A DNA stretch of 64,000 nucleotides from Neostapfia colusana (taxonomy: Eukaryota; Streptophyta; Magnoliopsida; Poales; Poaceae). Location of the stretch: NCBI GenBank assembly GCA_030760725.1, contig JASWHV010000001.1:28269928-28333927 (forward strand), in the 5' to 3' direction. Shown piece by piece: positions 45,910 through 56,528 of the stretch (positions within the stretch are counted from its first letter, which is position 1; every line of letters begins with the position of its first letter). The notes under the pieces were generated by a model. The model searched no databases. It was not told the DNA's origin and saw only the letters and a list, made by a program, of their open reading frames with translations. Made by a program: the position numbers and the translations under genes.

Positions 45910-46836
45910 TCCTAGTGTGTAGTGGGAGACTTGTGTCATAGCTATGTTGATGTACTATTTGAGTAACTATTATTCACATTGATCATCAAGTATGTGACTT
46001 GTTCGTGAGACTCTTTGTTAATTATAATGTTACTCAAAATGATCCCTAGTCTACATCGTTATATGAGATAATGATAGTACGCAGACTAGCACATGTATTA
46101 ATTGATGATCACGTTTCATGGATCATAGATATGGAGATATCAAATTTATAATGTGAACACATGTTAGTGAACATAGTGTTGGATAGACCCATTCCGAGAC
46201 ACTGTTGGGATTGTTATTTACATATGTGCCATCAGTTGGTCTTGAGTGATACTCCTGCTAGATTCTTAGTCCTGAAATCGCCATTGATTCTCACTATGTG
46301 TAGTTGTGCACTTTGAAACTATCAAACGCTACTCCGTAACTAGGTGGTCATAAAAATAGTCTTCAGGTACTTGATGAAGCATGGAATGAGAAGTGCGGAT
46401 CAAGATGGGATTTGCCCCTCCTAAATAACAGGAGAGATATCTCTGGGCCCCTCGAGATAGTTGGATTGGAAAGTGCATGGCCATGCCAAAGTGATTAAGG
46501 AGTTAATCATTATGACTAAAAGTTAGTCATAGATTGAATCCACTATTTGATCGAGTGAATGGTCGAGTTATCACAAGGATGACACGTATCTCGCCTTGAG
46601 CTTGACTGGTATCGTGTGGCAAAGAAATTAGCATGTGAATGTATCTAGGTTCAGCCGATATGATCTTTATGTACATTCGGGAGTCAGTATGTCCTGCTAG
46701 GTACCTCTACTGACTTGTGTTTGAAAACGGTTTTCATTCATAACCGATTGTACATGAACCTAACGGGTCACACACTTAAGGGGATGGAATATTGAAAAAC
46801 TTGGCTATATGATTGTCTCTAGTGCAAGTGGGAGAT
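45910..46836 (+). other. Copia 3' untranslated region and polypurine tract
   Basis: About 930 bp without a gene, ending in AAGTGGGAGAT (46826-46836), the tract that primes plus-strand synthesis. Longer than needed; no extra ORF seen. Confidence 0.75.
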
Positions 46837-47266
46837 TGTTGGTGATATGCCCAAGAGGCAATCATAACAATTCGGATAAAGGCCTGATGGATATTTGATT
46901 CACAAGAAATTAGGGTACTAATGGGCCTGTGACCTAAAAGCCCATTAGCGCGCCTATAAATATGACGGGTAGGGTTAGGGGCAGATCCCTCCACCACATA
47001 ACAGCCCCAGCCGCCGCCCCTCACAGGCCAGCCGCCAAAACCCCTGTCGCGCGTGCGGTGCTAGCACACCGATGCACGGCGTTCCTCACTGTGCGTGTCG
47101 ACTCCGTGGAGGCGCTGCTGTTACTGTTGTGCTGATCGGCTACGACGCGCATCTACGATCCGCTGCGCTGCGCGTCTAGTGGTAACGATCCATGACCTTC
47201 TTACTCGCATGTTTCCTGGGTGATACGGTCGAATTGCTAGAGTTGTGCATCGCCTATTTCCCTACA
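46837..47266 (+). repeat. Copia 3' LTR (430 bp)
   Basis: Starts TGTTGGTGATATG and ends CCCTACA, followed by the GATGT duplication. Confidence 0.95.
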
Positions 47267-47842
47267 GATGTACCACGTCCTGGTAGATGGCAGGGCTGGG
47301 TTGAACCTCATCAGCCGCGCAGCTTTCCAGAAGCTGCAGGTCCCAATGGCCAAGCTCACCCCATCGAGCCCGTTCTCAGGGGTCGGGCCGGGACAGGTCG
47401 TCCCCTACGGCAACATCAGCCTTCCGGTGACCTTTGGGGTACCGGACAGTTATCGAACAGAGTACATTCTGTTCGACGCGGCGGAGATCGACCTCCCCTT
47501 CAACGCCATCATCGGCAGGCCAGCCCTGTACCGGTTCATGGCAGTAGCCCACTACGGCTACCTCGTCTTGAAGATGCCTACACCAACAGGTGTTCTCAAG
47601 ATTCGTGGAGACCGCACTGCTGCAGTGTCAGCCTTGGAGAAGCTCCAAGCACTTGCAGCAGCCCGAGCACCAGCTCCTGGCGGTGCAGAACCGGGCCAGC
47701 TCCTCCCGAGTGCACGCCACCATACCTCGAACTCAGCATCCCGGGCGCAACCCCTCGACGAGGGTGACATCCCCCTGAAGGTCGTCCAAGTCGGCACCGA
47801 TGCTGCCCAGGCCACCCAGGTAGCCGGGGGCCTGGACAGCAA
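47267..47842 (+). pseudogene. pol: C protease C-terminal part
   Basis: Resumes YHVLVDGRAGLNLISRAAF; the usual DGG(A/S) active-site triad reads DGRA, so a Gly is replaced. Then GNISLPVTFG, EIDLPFNAIIGRPALYRFM and YLVLKMPTPTGVLKI. A TAG follows at 47845-47847. Joined with 40561-40722 it is one domain. Confidence 0.85.
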
Positions 47843-48960
47843 ATAGGAAGGCGCGCTCATCACCTTCCTCCGGCACAACGTCGACGTGTTTGCATGGCAA
47901 CCGTCGTAGATGCCGGGGATCCCTAGGGAGGTGATCGAGCACCATCTAAAGACCTTCCCTAACGCTCAGCTAGTCCAACAGAAGCCCCGCAAGCAGTCCA
48001 TCGAGCGGCAGAACTTCATTCGTGAAGAAATCAAGAAGCTGCTGGACGCTGGCTTCATACGGGAAGTCCACCACCCCCGGTGGTTGGCAAACCCCGTCGT
48101 CATCCCAAAGGCCGGCGGGAAGCTCCGAATGTGCATCGACTAAACCAGTCTCAATAAGGCATGTCCTAAAGATCCATTCCCTCTCCCTAGAATAGATCAA
48201 ATAGTAGACTCTACATCAAGCTGTGATATGCTATGCTTCCTAGACGCCTACTCGGGTTTTCATCAAATCCCTATGTCTAGAGAAGATGAAGAACACACTT
48301 CTTTCATCACAGTAGACGGCCTGTATTGTTATGTCTCTATGCCTTATGGTCTAAAGAATGCTCTCCCCACCTTTGTACGTGCTATGCACAAAACCTTTGG
48401 AGAGCTAATAAGAGACTTAGTTGAGGTGTATGTCGATGACATCATTTTCAAGGTCAGGCAGAGCTCATCCTTGTTAGATAACCTAGCTCTAGTCTTTGAC
48501 AAACTGCGCTCAACACGCACTAAGCTGAACCCTGACAAATGTGTGTTCGGCATATCCTCGGGGAAGCTCCTAGGATTCCAGGTCTCACACCAAAGGATTG
48601 AGGCCAACCCAGAGAAGATCAAGGCCATCGACCTGATGCGGCCCCCCGCCCGCATCAAGGATGTCCAGAAACTCACGGGATGCCTAGCCGCTCTGAGTCG
48701 GTTTATACCGAGGCTAGCAGAGCGGGCACTTTCCTTCTTTAAGCTCCTGCACAAATCCGGTCCTTTTGCTTGGATCAACGAAGCAGAGGAAGCATTCCAG
48801 GAGTTGAAGCAGCTCCTGACAACCCTACCCATCATGGTAGTCCCCGAGACCGAAGAGCACTTGCTGCTCTACATCGCGGCAACAACAGAGGTGATGAGCA
48901 TGGTCCTCGTCGCAGAGCAGCTGGACCCCTCATCACCGCAGCCAGCTCCGGTAGCAGAAG
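47843..48960 (+). pseudogene. pol: C reverse transcriptase, broken by stops
   Basis: Stops at 47845 (TAG), 47908-47910 (TAG in QPS*MPG) and 48141-48143 (TAA for Tyr in CID*TSLNKACP). RT blocks: LLDAGFIREVHHPRWLANPV, CFLDAYSGFHQIPM, YGLKNA and VYVDDIIFK (paired Asp at 48435-48440), then LGFQVSHQRIEANPEKIKAI and LTGCLAALSRFIPRLAER. Residues 48145-48530 use clearly AT-richer codons than both flanks. Confidence 0.88.
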
Positions 48961-50060
48961 ACAAGCACCAGGAGACCCCGGGGACTCAAGACGACCTCCC
49001 GGAGCTCCAAGGTGACCTCGCGGAGGTCCAACAGGACCTCCCGGAGCTCCAAGACAACCTCTCGGAGGTCTAACGGGACCTCTCGGAGCTCCAAGATAAC
49101 CCCCCGGAGGTCCAGAGGGACCTCCCAGGAGAACAAGACGACCTCCCGAAGGTCCAAGACGGCCTAGAAGCCCTCGGGTCCCAGCTCTCGAAGGCTTGCC
49201 CGGACCCGTCTACCTCCTGTCGGACTGAGTCAATGAAGGAAGACATCTCAGGCCCAGGGGGATCCGGACCATCCAGAGGCCTGTCTACTACATTAGCCAA
49301 GTCCTCCATGATGCCAAGACAAGGTACCAGGAGGTCCACAAGCTGCTGTATGCAGTACTCGTGGCGTCCAGGAAGCTCCGCCACTACTTCCAAGCTCACC
49401 GGATCTCGGTGGTCACCTCATAACCGCTGAAGGCCATTCTTCACAGCCCCAACGCGACCGGCAATGTCGCTAAATGGGCAGCGGAGTTGGTAGAGTTCGA
49501 GCTGGACTTCCTTTCTCGCCACGTGGTCAGGAGCCAAGCGCTCACTGACTTCGTGGCCGAATGGACGCCAACAACGACCAACCCAGGGGGCCACGAAGAC
49601 ATTGAACCAAAGCCCTGAGCTCCGGTATTCACCGGGCCTCACTGGACGCTTTTCTTCGATGGCTCCTCGCGAAAGCAGGGGGCTGCTGCCGGCGTACTGC
49701 TTCTCATGCCATCGGGGGAGCAGTTTGGGTACATGGTGCGTCTCAATTTCATGGCAACCAACAACATGGCAGAGTATGAAGCACTCATCTTTGGCATGAA
49801 GACAGCCTTGTCTTTGGGCGCTCGCCAGTTGTTGACACAGGGCGACTCCCAGATAGTCATCAAGCAAGTCAAGGGTGAATGTTCCTGCAATGACCCGCAA
49901 CTAGCTTCTTATCTACTCCACGTGCAGATGCTGGAGAAAGACTTCCTCGCCTTAAACCTGCGCCATGTACCGCGCGCTGGCAATGCCGCGGCTGACGACC
50001 TCTCAACGAAGGCCTCCACCGGAGCCCCCGTGCCCGAAGGAGTGTTCGAGAGGACGTTGC
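48850..50060 (+). pseudogene. pol: C tandem RNase H domains
   Basis: The first domain has LLLYIAATTEVMSMVLVAEQ, where the usual catalytic Asp is absent, so it is a dead connection-type domain. After the heptad repeat and GPVYYISQ-like residues, the second domain has FFDGSSRKQGAAAGVLL (Asp near 49660), NNMAEYEALI (Glu), GDSQIVIKQVKG (Asp) and NAAADDLS (Asp). All four catalytic residues of the second domain are kept. A TAA stands near 49422 and a TGA near 49618. A second, active RNase H is a mark of Tat elements. Confidence 0.85.
48993..49181 (+). repeat. Heptad-encoding 21-bp repeat in C pol linker
   Basis: Nine 21-bp units encode seven-residue repeats of the type DLPELQD / DLAEVQQ between the first RNase H and the second. 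Leu/Val spacing fits a short coiled coil. One unit carries a TAA stop (near 49071). The repeat number could be variable between copies of the element. Confidence 0.9.
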
Positions 50061-50199
50061 TACGGCCCACAGCCCGGCCTGCCGAGCCGGTCGAAGGGGG
50101 CTGGACCAGCACCTCGAAGCTGGCAGTCCCGGCGGCCCTGCTACCATGGACGTTGCCAAGGATCATAAGCGTCACTGGGGACTCCGTGCTACCAAGCGC

Positions 50200-51469
50200 T
50201 CAAGATCCAGAAGCTCAAGTCAGACCCGATGCATGGATCACGGAGATCCGGGACTACTTGAAAGACAATATCCTCCCTGATGAACGTGTATCCGCTGAAC
50301 GAATCGTGCGCATGGCTAAAAGATACGTGCTGGTAAAAGGGGATTTCTACAGGCGTGGCGCCAACCACGTCCTATTGCGGTGCATAACCCAGGGGGAAGG
50401 CTGCGACTTGCTCGCTGAGATTCATGGAGGCGAATGTGGGAGTCACTCTTCCTCACGCACGCTTGTCGATAAAGCCTTCCGGCATGGCTTCTACTGGCCG
50501 ACAGCACTCCGGGATGCCGTCAAGCTGGTCAATAGCTGCAAGGCGTGCCAGTTCCACGCCAAGCAGATCCCCACACCGGCTCAGGCGGTACAGATGATCC
50601 CGCCCTCGTGGCCGTTCGCGGTGTGGGAGTTGGACATCCTGGGGCCATTCCCCAAAGCCGTCGGGGGATTCTGGTACCTCTACGTCGCCATCGACAAGTT
50701 CACCAAGTGGCTGGAAGCTACACCCGTCATCACCATCAACAAGCAATCTGCAGTCAAGTTCATCAAGTCAATCATCTGCCGGTTCGGGGTCCCGAACAGA
50801 ATCATCACCGACAACGGGACCCAGTTCACCAGGGCAGCATTCCAAGACTACTGCAAAGACCTTGGCATCCAAGTGTGCTATGCCTCCGTTGCTCACCCAA
50901 AGAGCAATGGGCAAGTCGAGAGGGCCAACGCTGAGATCCTTCAGGCCCTTAAGACTCGCACCTATGACGGCTTGAAGAAACATGGTGCCAAGTGGGTGGA
51001 TGAGCTTCCGAGCACCCTGTGGGCTAACCGGACATCCCAAAGCCGGGCCACCGGGGAGACACCCTTCTTCATGGTGTATGGGGCCGAAGCTGTGCTTCCC
51101 CTAGAGATCACCATGAAGTCTCTTCGTTTCTGAGCTTACGACAAAGTCGCGCAGGACAACCTCCGGCGTGAAGACATCGACCTCGTCGATGAGGCTCGAT
51201 TACACGCAGCGCTTCGCAACGCACGGTACCGGCAGACGCTTCGGCGCTACCACCAAAGGTCCGTACGTGTCCGGGAGCTGCAAGAAGGCAACCCGGTACT
51301 GCGGCGCATACTTTCTCGCGAAGGGACCAACAAACTCTCCCCCAGCTGGGAAGGTCCCTTCCGGGTCACGAAAGTTTGTCGCCCCGGGTGCGTACGCCTT
51401 TCCACCAAGGATGGGGATCTGCTCCCGAACCCTTGGAACATAGAACACCTCCGTAAGTTCTATCCCTAG
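50200..51469 (+). pseudogene. pol: C integrase, single stop
   Basis: Zinc region (AEIHGGECGSHSSSRTL, CKACQFHAKQ), core (WELDILGPFPKAVGG, IITDNGTQFT, NGQVERANAEIL) and C-terminal GPFRVTKVCRPG. The frame is open from 49706 to a TGA at 51131-51133, then continues in the same frame to TAG at 51467-51469. Only that one stop separates it from an intact protein. No chromodomain is seen. Confidence 0.9.
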
Positions 51470-52461
51470 AGCAGTAGTAGGACAGTTCTTTTTCTTTCTA
51501 TAATAAATCCCATAGAGTCTAGGAACAGCGCTCGGAGCGGCTAAATCCCAGGGGACGGTCCAGGACTACGTTTCAGCTTGGCCTGGTTCCGACCCTAAGC
51601 GTGTAGAGTCTTGCTTCCCTTCTTAATGGGGCGGGTCGTCGTCTCCATGTTTAGCCTGCCTTCCTCCTATGGATATTTATATGGAAAGAAACCTGTCCTG
51701 CCACACTCTTACCCTTGTGCTCATTAAAATTACGCATTAATTTTTATGACCGCACTTTCCATGTATGCTCACCGTACATCTAGCTCTCCTTTCCCACTCT
51801 CATCCCTAGTCGGCATTTGCTATCCTTCCGTATACCGGACTAGGACCGTAAGCCAAATAAGACTATGAGAAGGGGAAGGGAGAGCTCCCGAGGAGAATTA
51901 CGTTTCCCCTACTTGTGTGCAGGACCTCCCGGCTTTAGCTCCCCCGCAGGAGTATGGTAGGTGTGCCCAAAGCATTGGCCACACCTACCAGGGGGCCACT
52001 ACAGGAACCGCACAGGGAAAGACCGGAGCTCCAGACTACTCCAAGGCAAGACCGGAGGAGCCGGACCTCGCCCCCTCCGCAGGGGCGAGCTCCGAAGGCT
52101 CCACGTGTCCCGCAGGGCCGGACCTCCCTCTCCTCAGAGGAGAGCTCTGGGCCCGCCACGTGGCCAGCAGATCCGGACCTCCCCGTCCTCACGGTGCGAG
52201 CTCCGAAGACCCCTTGGGCCCTTAACGCAACAGGGACCTGGGGAAAGTGTCTGCGCAAGACTTCAAAATCGGTGAAGGCCTCTGAGGTCCTTGCGGAGCT
52301 AAGGACTCAGCCAGGCCAAGCCAAGAATAAGATAAGCACGGACACAAGAAACAAAGAGCCTGTTCATTCATCAAAAGTTCCACGAGCTGGGCTACAGATT
52401 CGACAAAAACAAACAAAGAAAAAGAAAAGATACATGGCCTTCTGGCTGTAGGGGCGACTGC
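51470..52461. other. C spacer between pol and antisense gene, with array units
   Basis: About 1 kb without a protein gene. At 52050-52215 it contains units of the 55-bp array also found in the LTR, with CACGTG at 52102 and 52157 (again 55 bp apart) and the CTCTCCTCAGAGGAGAG palindrome. The array therefore sits between two convergent reading frames. No other function seen. Confidence 0.75.
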
Positions 52462-55400
52462 CTAGGAGTCCCCGGACTCCCGCTGGAACCTAGAGGCCAC
52501 AAGGGTGGCCATGTCCCCGACTTCGGCCCTGGCAGTTTCCTCCCGATCGACGACGGGGCCTAGTCTCACCGGCTCCAGAGAGAAGGAAGGGTCTTGACTC
52601 CGGAAGCACGCCAGCACGTGCGTGGCGACCTCCTTCGCCAGACCCCGTCCCTCCGCCTCAAGCTTGTCTGCGATCACCGCTTTGAGCCTGCCCAGCTTGG
52701 CGCCGATGGACTCAAGCGCCGGGATTGCCTCAAACACCTCCTGCGTCGGAGCCTCCGTCCTCACCGGGCTGACACCGAGGGGAACCAGGGCAGACCCCGC
52801 CTCACCGACAAAGCTCCAGACCGTTCGGGCCTCGACAGACCACGAAGCCTGGAGCTTCTCCACCTCTTGGCGGGCCGCCAGCTCACGATCCAGCGCCGCC
52901 TGGCGCTCCCGGGAGGTCTGCTCCTCCCTCGCGGAAACAGCCGACTCCCGAAGCCCCAGCTCCTCGGCCCGAACCCTCAGCTCGCCCTCGCTGGCCTCCA
53001 GCCGTGCAGCGACCTTCTTCTCCTCGGCCGCCACAGCGCGCTCCCGATCCGCGACGGCGCACTAGCAGCGAGCTACCTGCAGCCGCAGCTCCTCCACGGC
53101 AGTGGAACACGCCTCGGCCCTGGCGTGAGCCTCGCGGGTCTCCTGGTGGAGCCGCCGGTCTCGGAGTCCAAGAGGTCGATGGCCCTCTTCTGAGCGCCGA
53201 GCAGCGCCTCCATGGCATCAAGCCTCGACTACCTCGAGTCGAGCTCCGCCCTGACCTCCTGAGTCCGCTGCTTCAGGAGATGCCCCCAGCTGAGGAGGCG
53301 GTCCCTCTCCCCGGCCAGCACCTCCCGCTCTCGCTCCAGGGCGGCCTGGACCTGCCGGACGCCCGCCTGGGCAAGCTCCAAGGCGTCCGCCAGGGGCAGT
53401 GGGGCGGCAGAGGCCGAAGCCGCTCCCCCGACCTCCTCCATCACGTTGTCGTTCGATGGAGGTGCCGGCATCTTGGCGACCGAGATGAGGCGCCGATCTG
53501 GGGAAGCCGCAGGACTTGCAGCTGCTCCTGCAGCTGCCCCTCCAGCCTCAGCACCGGAGGGCCGGGCACCGCCAGCCGACTTCACCAATCCCTCGACAAC
53601 CGCCGGCTTCCGAGCTGGCGAAAAGGGACGAGCTGCCACTGCCGCCGCCGCAGGGGATGATCCCGCCGGCACAGAAGAAGCACGCGCCGACTTGGAGGCC
53701 GTCGGAGCCGCCGCAGCCTCCGGACGCTGCGGCACAGAACCTCCGCTAGCCAGAGATGGCCGGGGAATGGACTCACCCCCGGCAACCGATGAGTCCCTGC
53801 CAACATGGGAAGCTCTCAGGCTAAGAAAAGGAGAAAGGAACACTAGTTAAAAAATCCGGAAAGAATAATGCTTACTGTGGGACGTGGACGCTCCAGCGGG
53901 CATGGAGCCCCGGCTTCTGAGTCGGGACAGAACCACCAGGGCCTGCCGCCGACACCTGCGCCTGCACCGCAGGTACCTGGACCGGCGAAGCAGGAGATGC
54001 ACCCGGAGCCCCCTTTGGAGGCGGAGCAGTAGGGCTCCCACCGGCAGCGCCTCTGGCGTAGCTCGCCGATCCAATCCCTGAAGATCGGGGCACCCGCGCC
54101 TCAGGTGGAGTCGTGGCGCTGCTCCCCCTGATGCCGCTGCCTTCCAAGCCTGCGGTCGGGACGTTCATTGGCCGGGGCGCCTGAGCTCCCGGCTCACCCC
54201 TGGGCATCGCTGCACCGGCGTCCCCCCTCGGAGCTCCTCCGCCTGAGGAAGGAGGGCGGGACGCCCGGGGCTCCTCGGACCGCCGCTGTCCGAGAGGAGC
54301 CCCGTCGGAGCGGAAGACCAAGGGCCTCTTGGAGTCGCCGCCCGACGAACCGGCGCCTCCCGAAGATGGGCGCGAGGGTACCCCGGTCCCCTGGCTCGGC
54401 GCAAACGCCGCCCTCGGAGGGGACCGGGCACGCTTCTTCTCCGGCTGGCCGGACGCCGGCTCCTTCCCCTTCCCCTTGTCGACGGTCCGAGCCCCGTCAA
54501 CCCTCGGTGTGGGTTGGGCAGCAACCGATGCCTCGCGCTCCGCCCCGGAGCGCTCGACCCCGGGGATCGACATCCCCCGGAAGGCATCCCCAACCTGACG
54601 CACGGCGATCCCGATGTCGTCCAGATTTGGCATCTTCCGCAGCAGCTCCGCCCTCCACTGTGGCTCCAAGAAGAGGGGAGTGCAGGAGGCTGGAAAAGTG
54701 AGGTCGCCGCCGTGGACAAAGTCGCTGCTCACCCTTGCCACCATCTCCTACAACATCTCCTCAGATGGATCGGAGCCGAGACCCGTCTCCATCCTGGTGC
54801 AGTCGTGCTCCCGGTGTAGTACCACGCCGGGCGGTTGCGCTGTTGCAAGGGCGCAATGCGGCATGATAGGAAGTCTATCAGCACCACCAGGGACGTCAGC
54901 CCCTCGTTGGCCGGAAACCGGATCCGCTCCAAGACCGGCGCGTATTCCGGCTCCAACTCCGGGATCTCCTCCCAGAAGTGACGCTCGGTGGTCGGGCTGA
55001 CAGTTGGAAGCTGCAGGCGATCATGCTCGTCGGTCTGCATGATCACCTAGTTCTCCCTCCAGCTTTCCCACCTTGCCGCGCTGAAAGGTAGAAGGTACCT
55101 AGAGGCCTTCGGATCCTTGCAGCGATGCTGGAAGTAGTACGCCCCCAGCTGATTCTTCGAGCTGTGCCCGGTCGTCCGCAACACGAAGAATTGGCAGAAG
55201 AGCGTCACTGAAGCACGCACTCCCACAAACATCTCGCAGAAGTGCATAAAGACGGTGGCCATCGCGAAGGAGTTGGGGGAGAGATGGTGAAGCTTGAGAC
55301 CGTACGTCTCCAGCAGCGTCATGAAAAAGGAAGAAATCGGCGGGACGAACCCCGCTAAGGCGTAGGCGGTGAAGAAGACTATCTCCCCCTTCTCCAGGAG

Positions 55401-55523
55401 CAGAGGGAGAGATCCCCGCTGGAGCCAGTGTTTCTGCTCCTCCGCGCGCCAGCCCAGCAGCTTGCGCACAGTCACAAGCTCGGCAGGTCGGGTAAGGCGT
55501 GGCGGAAGCAGGTCGGAAGCCAT
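52462..55523 (-). pseudogene. Antisense gene of Tat element C, broken, with intron
   Basis: On the minus strand an ATG in a good context (GCCATGGC, 55523) starts MASDLLPPRLTRPAELV. The N-terminal part (EKGEIVFFTAYALAGFVPP, GVRASVTLFCQFFVLRT) resembles the plant-mobile 'putative gypsy type transposon' domain (Pfam PF04195 as I recall). A long Pro/Ser/Gly-rich region follows, then a coiled coil (EKKVAARLEASEGELRVRAE). Stops at 55047-55049, about 54757, 53229-53231 and near 53060, plus shifts. Antisense genes here are known in Tat elements such as Grande; their role is unknown. Confidence 0.8.
53821..53875 (-). other. Apparent 55-nt GT-AG intron in the antisense gene
   Basis: Minus strand ACA|GTAAGC at 53875 and TTTTCTTAG| at 53821. 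The segment is AT-rich with a pyrimidine tract and a TTAAC branch-like site, while both flanks are GC-rich. Removing it joins the frame ending VHVPQ with the frame beginning LRASHVGRD. It is short for a plant intron. Confidence 0.7.
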
Positions 55524-56026
55524 GGCCAACAGAAGCTCAAGAACTTGGAAGACAAGGGCGCAAGAACTCATAGAACACGGAAGGTTCAAGCTTGGGGAAG
55601 TGCGAAGGGAAGCCTGCGATGCAGATAAGATCCCCTTTTATGCTTCCCATACTTGATTCAAATTGATTCGAAACTCTTCGAATGCACTGCTTGGACAACC
55701 GCTTCAGCTCCAAGACCAAGCGTCAATGACAAGTGGACCCGAGCCGTCCAGCAGAAGCGGTGGGCCAAGAAGCCAGTCTCCCAAGAAGTCAATCAGGCGG
55801 GACGCTTCGGCAGTTCCCGAAAAGGCGCTACGACGTGCAGAAGTGACAGCCTTGGGAACTGCCGCAGTAAAAGCAGCCATCAAGCAGGGCACACGCTCCC
55901 ACGATCCCACGACTGTTCGTGCTCCGGAAGATGTCAAAGCGGGTCTTCGAGAAGGTGCGCGAAGTTGAAGAGACAGGGGCCCCACCTCGGGCTCGCTATC
56001 TCCCCCAAGATGGGCCCGGGGGCCAC
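55524..56026 (+). other. C 3' untranslated region and polypurine tract
   Basis: No gene on either strand. It would hold the promoter of the antisense gene, though no clear TATA box was recognised. It ends in GGGCCCGGGGGCCAC (56012-56026), a typical Tat polypurine-like tract directly before the LTR. Confidence 0.7.
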
Positions 56027-56183
56027 TGTCGGTACTCTCAATATGGGGTACCCCCGCGCACAGGGGAAACTGTCTAAGGACCTCGCCCTTCTCCACAGGG
56101 AGAGCTCCGAAGGCGCCACGTGTCCCACGGGGCCGGACCTCCCTCTCCTCATAGGAAAGCTCCGGGCCCGCCACGTGGCCAGC
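56027..56183 (+). repeat. C 3' LTR, first 157 bp
   Basis: TGTCGGTACTC to CGTGGCCAGC, matching the 5' LTR start. CACGTG at 56117 and 56172 are again 55 bp apart. Element D interrupts here. Confidence 0.88.
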
Positions 56184-56481
56184 TGTGACGTCCTCAATTC
56201 TGTGGAAAACCACGGAACCGAGAACTAATGCATATGTGTGCCCAGGATGTTCATCACACATACACATACGTTCCACAAACTGAATTCAGATTATATATTA
56301 CCACGAATAACAGAGTTTATTACGATACCTCATGAGTCTTGGACTCATGCTTATAGCGGAAGTCTTATTTCTATGCAGCGGAAATCTTTATTTAAATGCG
56401 GAAGCAAAAACTAATGCGGAAGCAAAACTAAGTAGAAGTGGCTCCATCTCTACTCCCTCCACAGGCAAGGTTGAGAACAGA

Positions 56482-56528
56482 TCACACGCCATAATGCTCT
56501 ACTCGGTCTTCATAGTAGTCTTCTCTTG
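56482..56528 (-). other. LTR mini-gene, second exon with stop (D)
   Basis: Minus strand, after TTCATCAACAG. In phase with exon a it reads REDYYEDRVEHYGV and TGA (56484-56482). Acidic like the A and E versions but different in sequence. Confidence 0.45.

Larger units (their letters stand above)
40723..47266 (+). mobile_element. Ty1/copia element (6,544 bp) in C protease
   Basis: Two 430-bp LTRs, primer site TGGTACCAGAGC, leader, gag, integrase, RT, RNase H, 3' untranslated region, polypurine tract and an exact 5-bp duplication. Order IN before RT defines Ty1/copia. By hand alignment the LTRs differ at about 20 of 430 positions (4.7%). The protease region is missing between the zinc knuckle and integrase, and the coding frame has several stops, so it needed other elements to move or has decayed since. 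Confidence 0.94.
37586..56183 (+). mobile_element. Ty3/gypsy Tat-type element C, with nested copia
   Basis: 5' LTR, primer site TTTGGCGCGCCAGG, gag, protease (split by a copia element), RT, two RNase H domains, integrase, a long 3' region with an antisense gene, polypurine tract, and the first 157 bp of the 3' LTR. Dual RNase H and an antisense gene between pol and the 3' LTR are known from the Tat lineage (for example maize Grande). It is inserted in the A2 3' LTR and cut by D at 56184. Coding regions have several stops. Confidence 0.88.

Noticed and set aside
46776..47024. Minus-strand frame over the copia 3' LTR
   Set aside because: Crosses the LTR boundary and is not preserved in the 5' LTR copy.
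53004..54701. Plus-strand frames of about 200 residues in the 3' region of C
   Set aside because: They are opposite to the antisense gene and low in complexity; the minus-strand frame has the domain-like and coiled-coil sequence and the intron signals.
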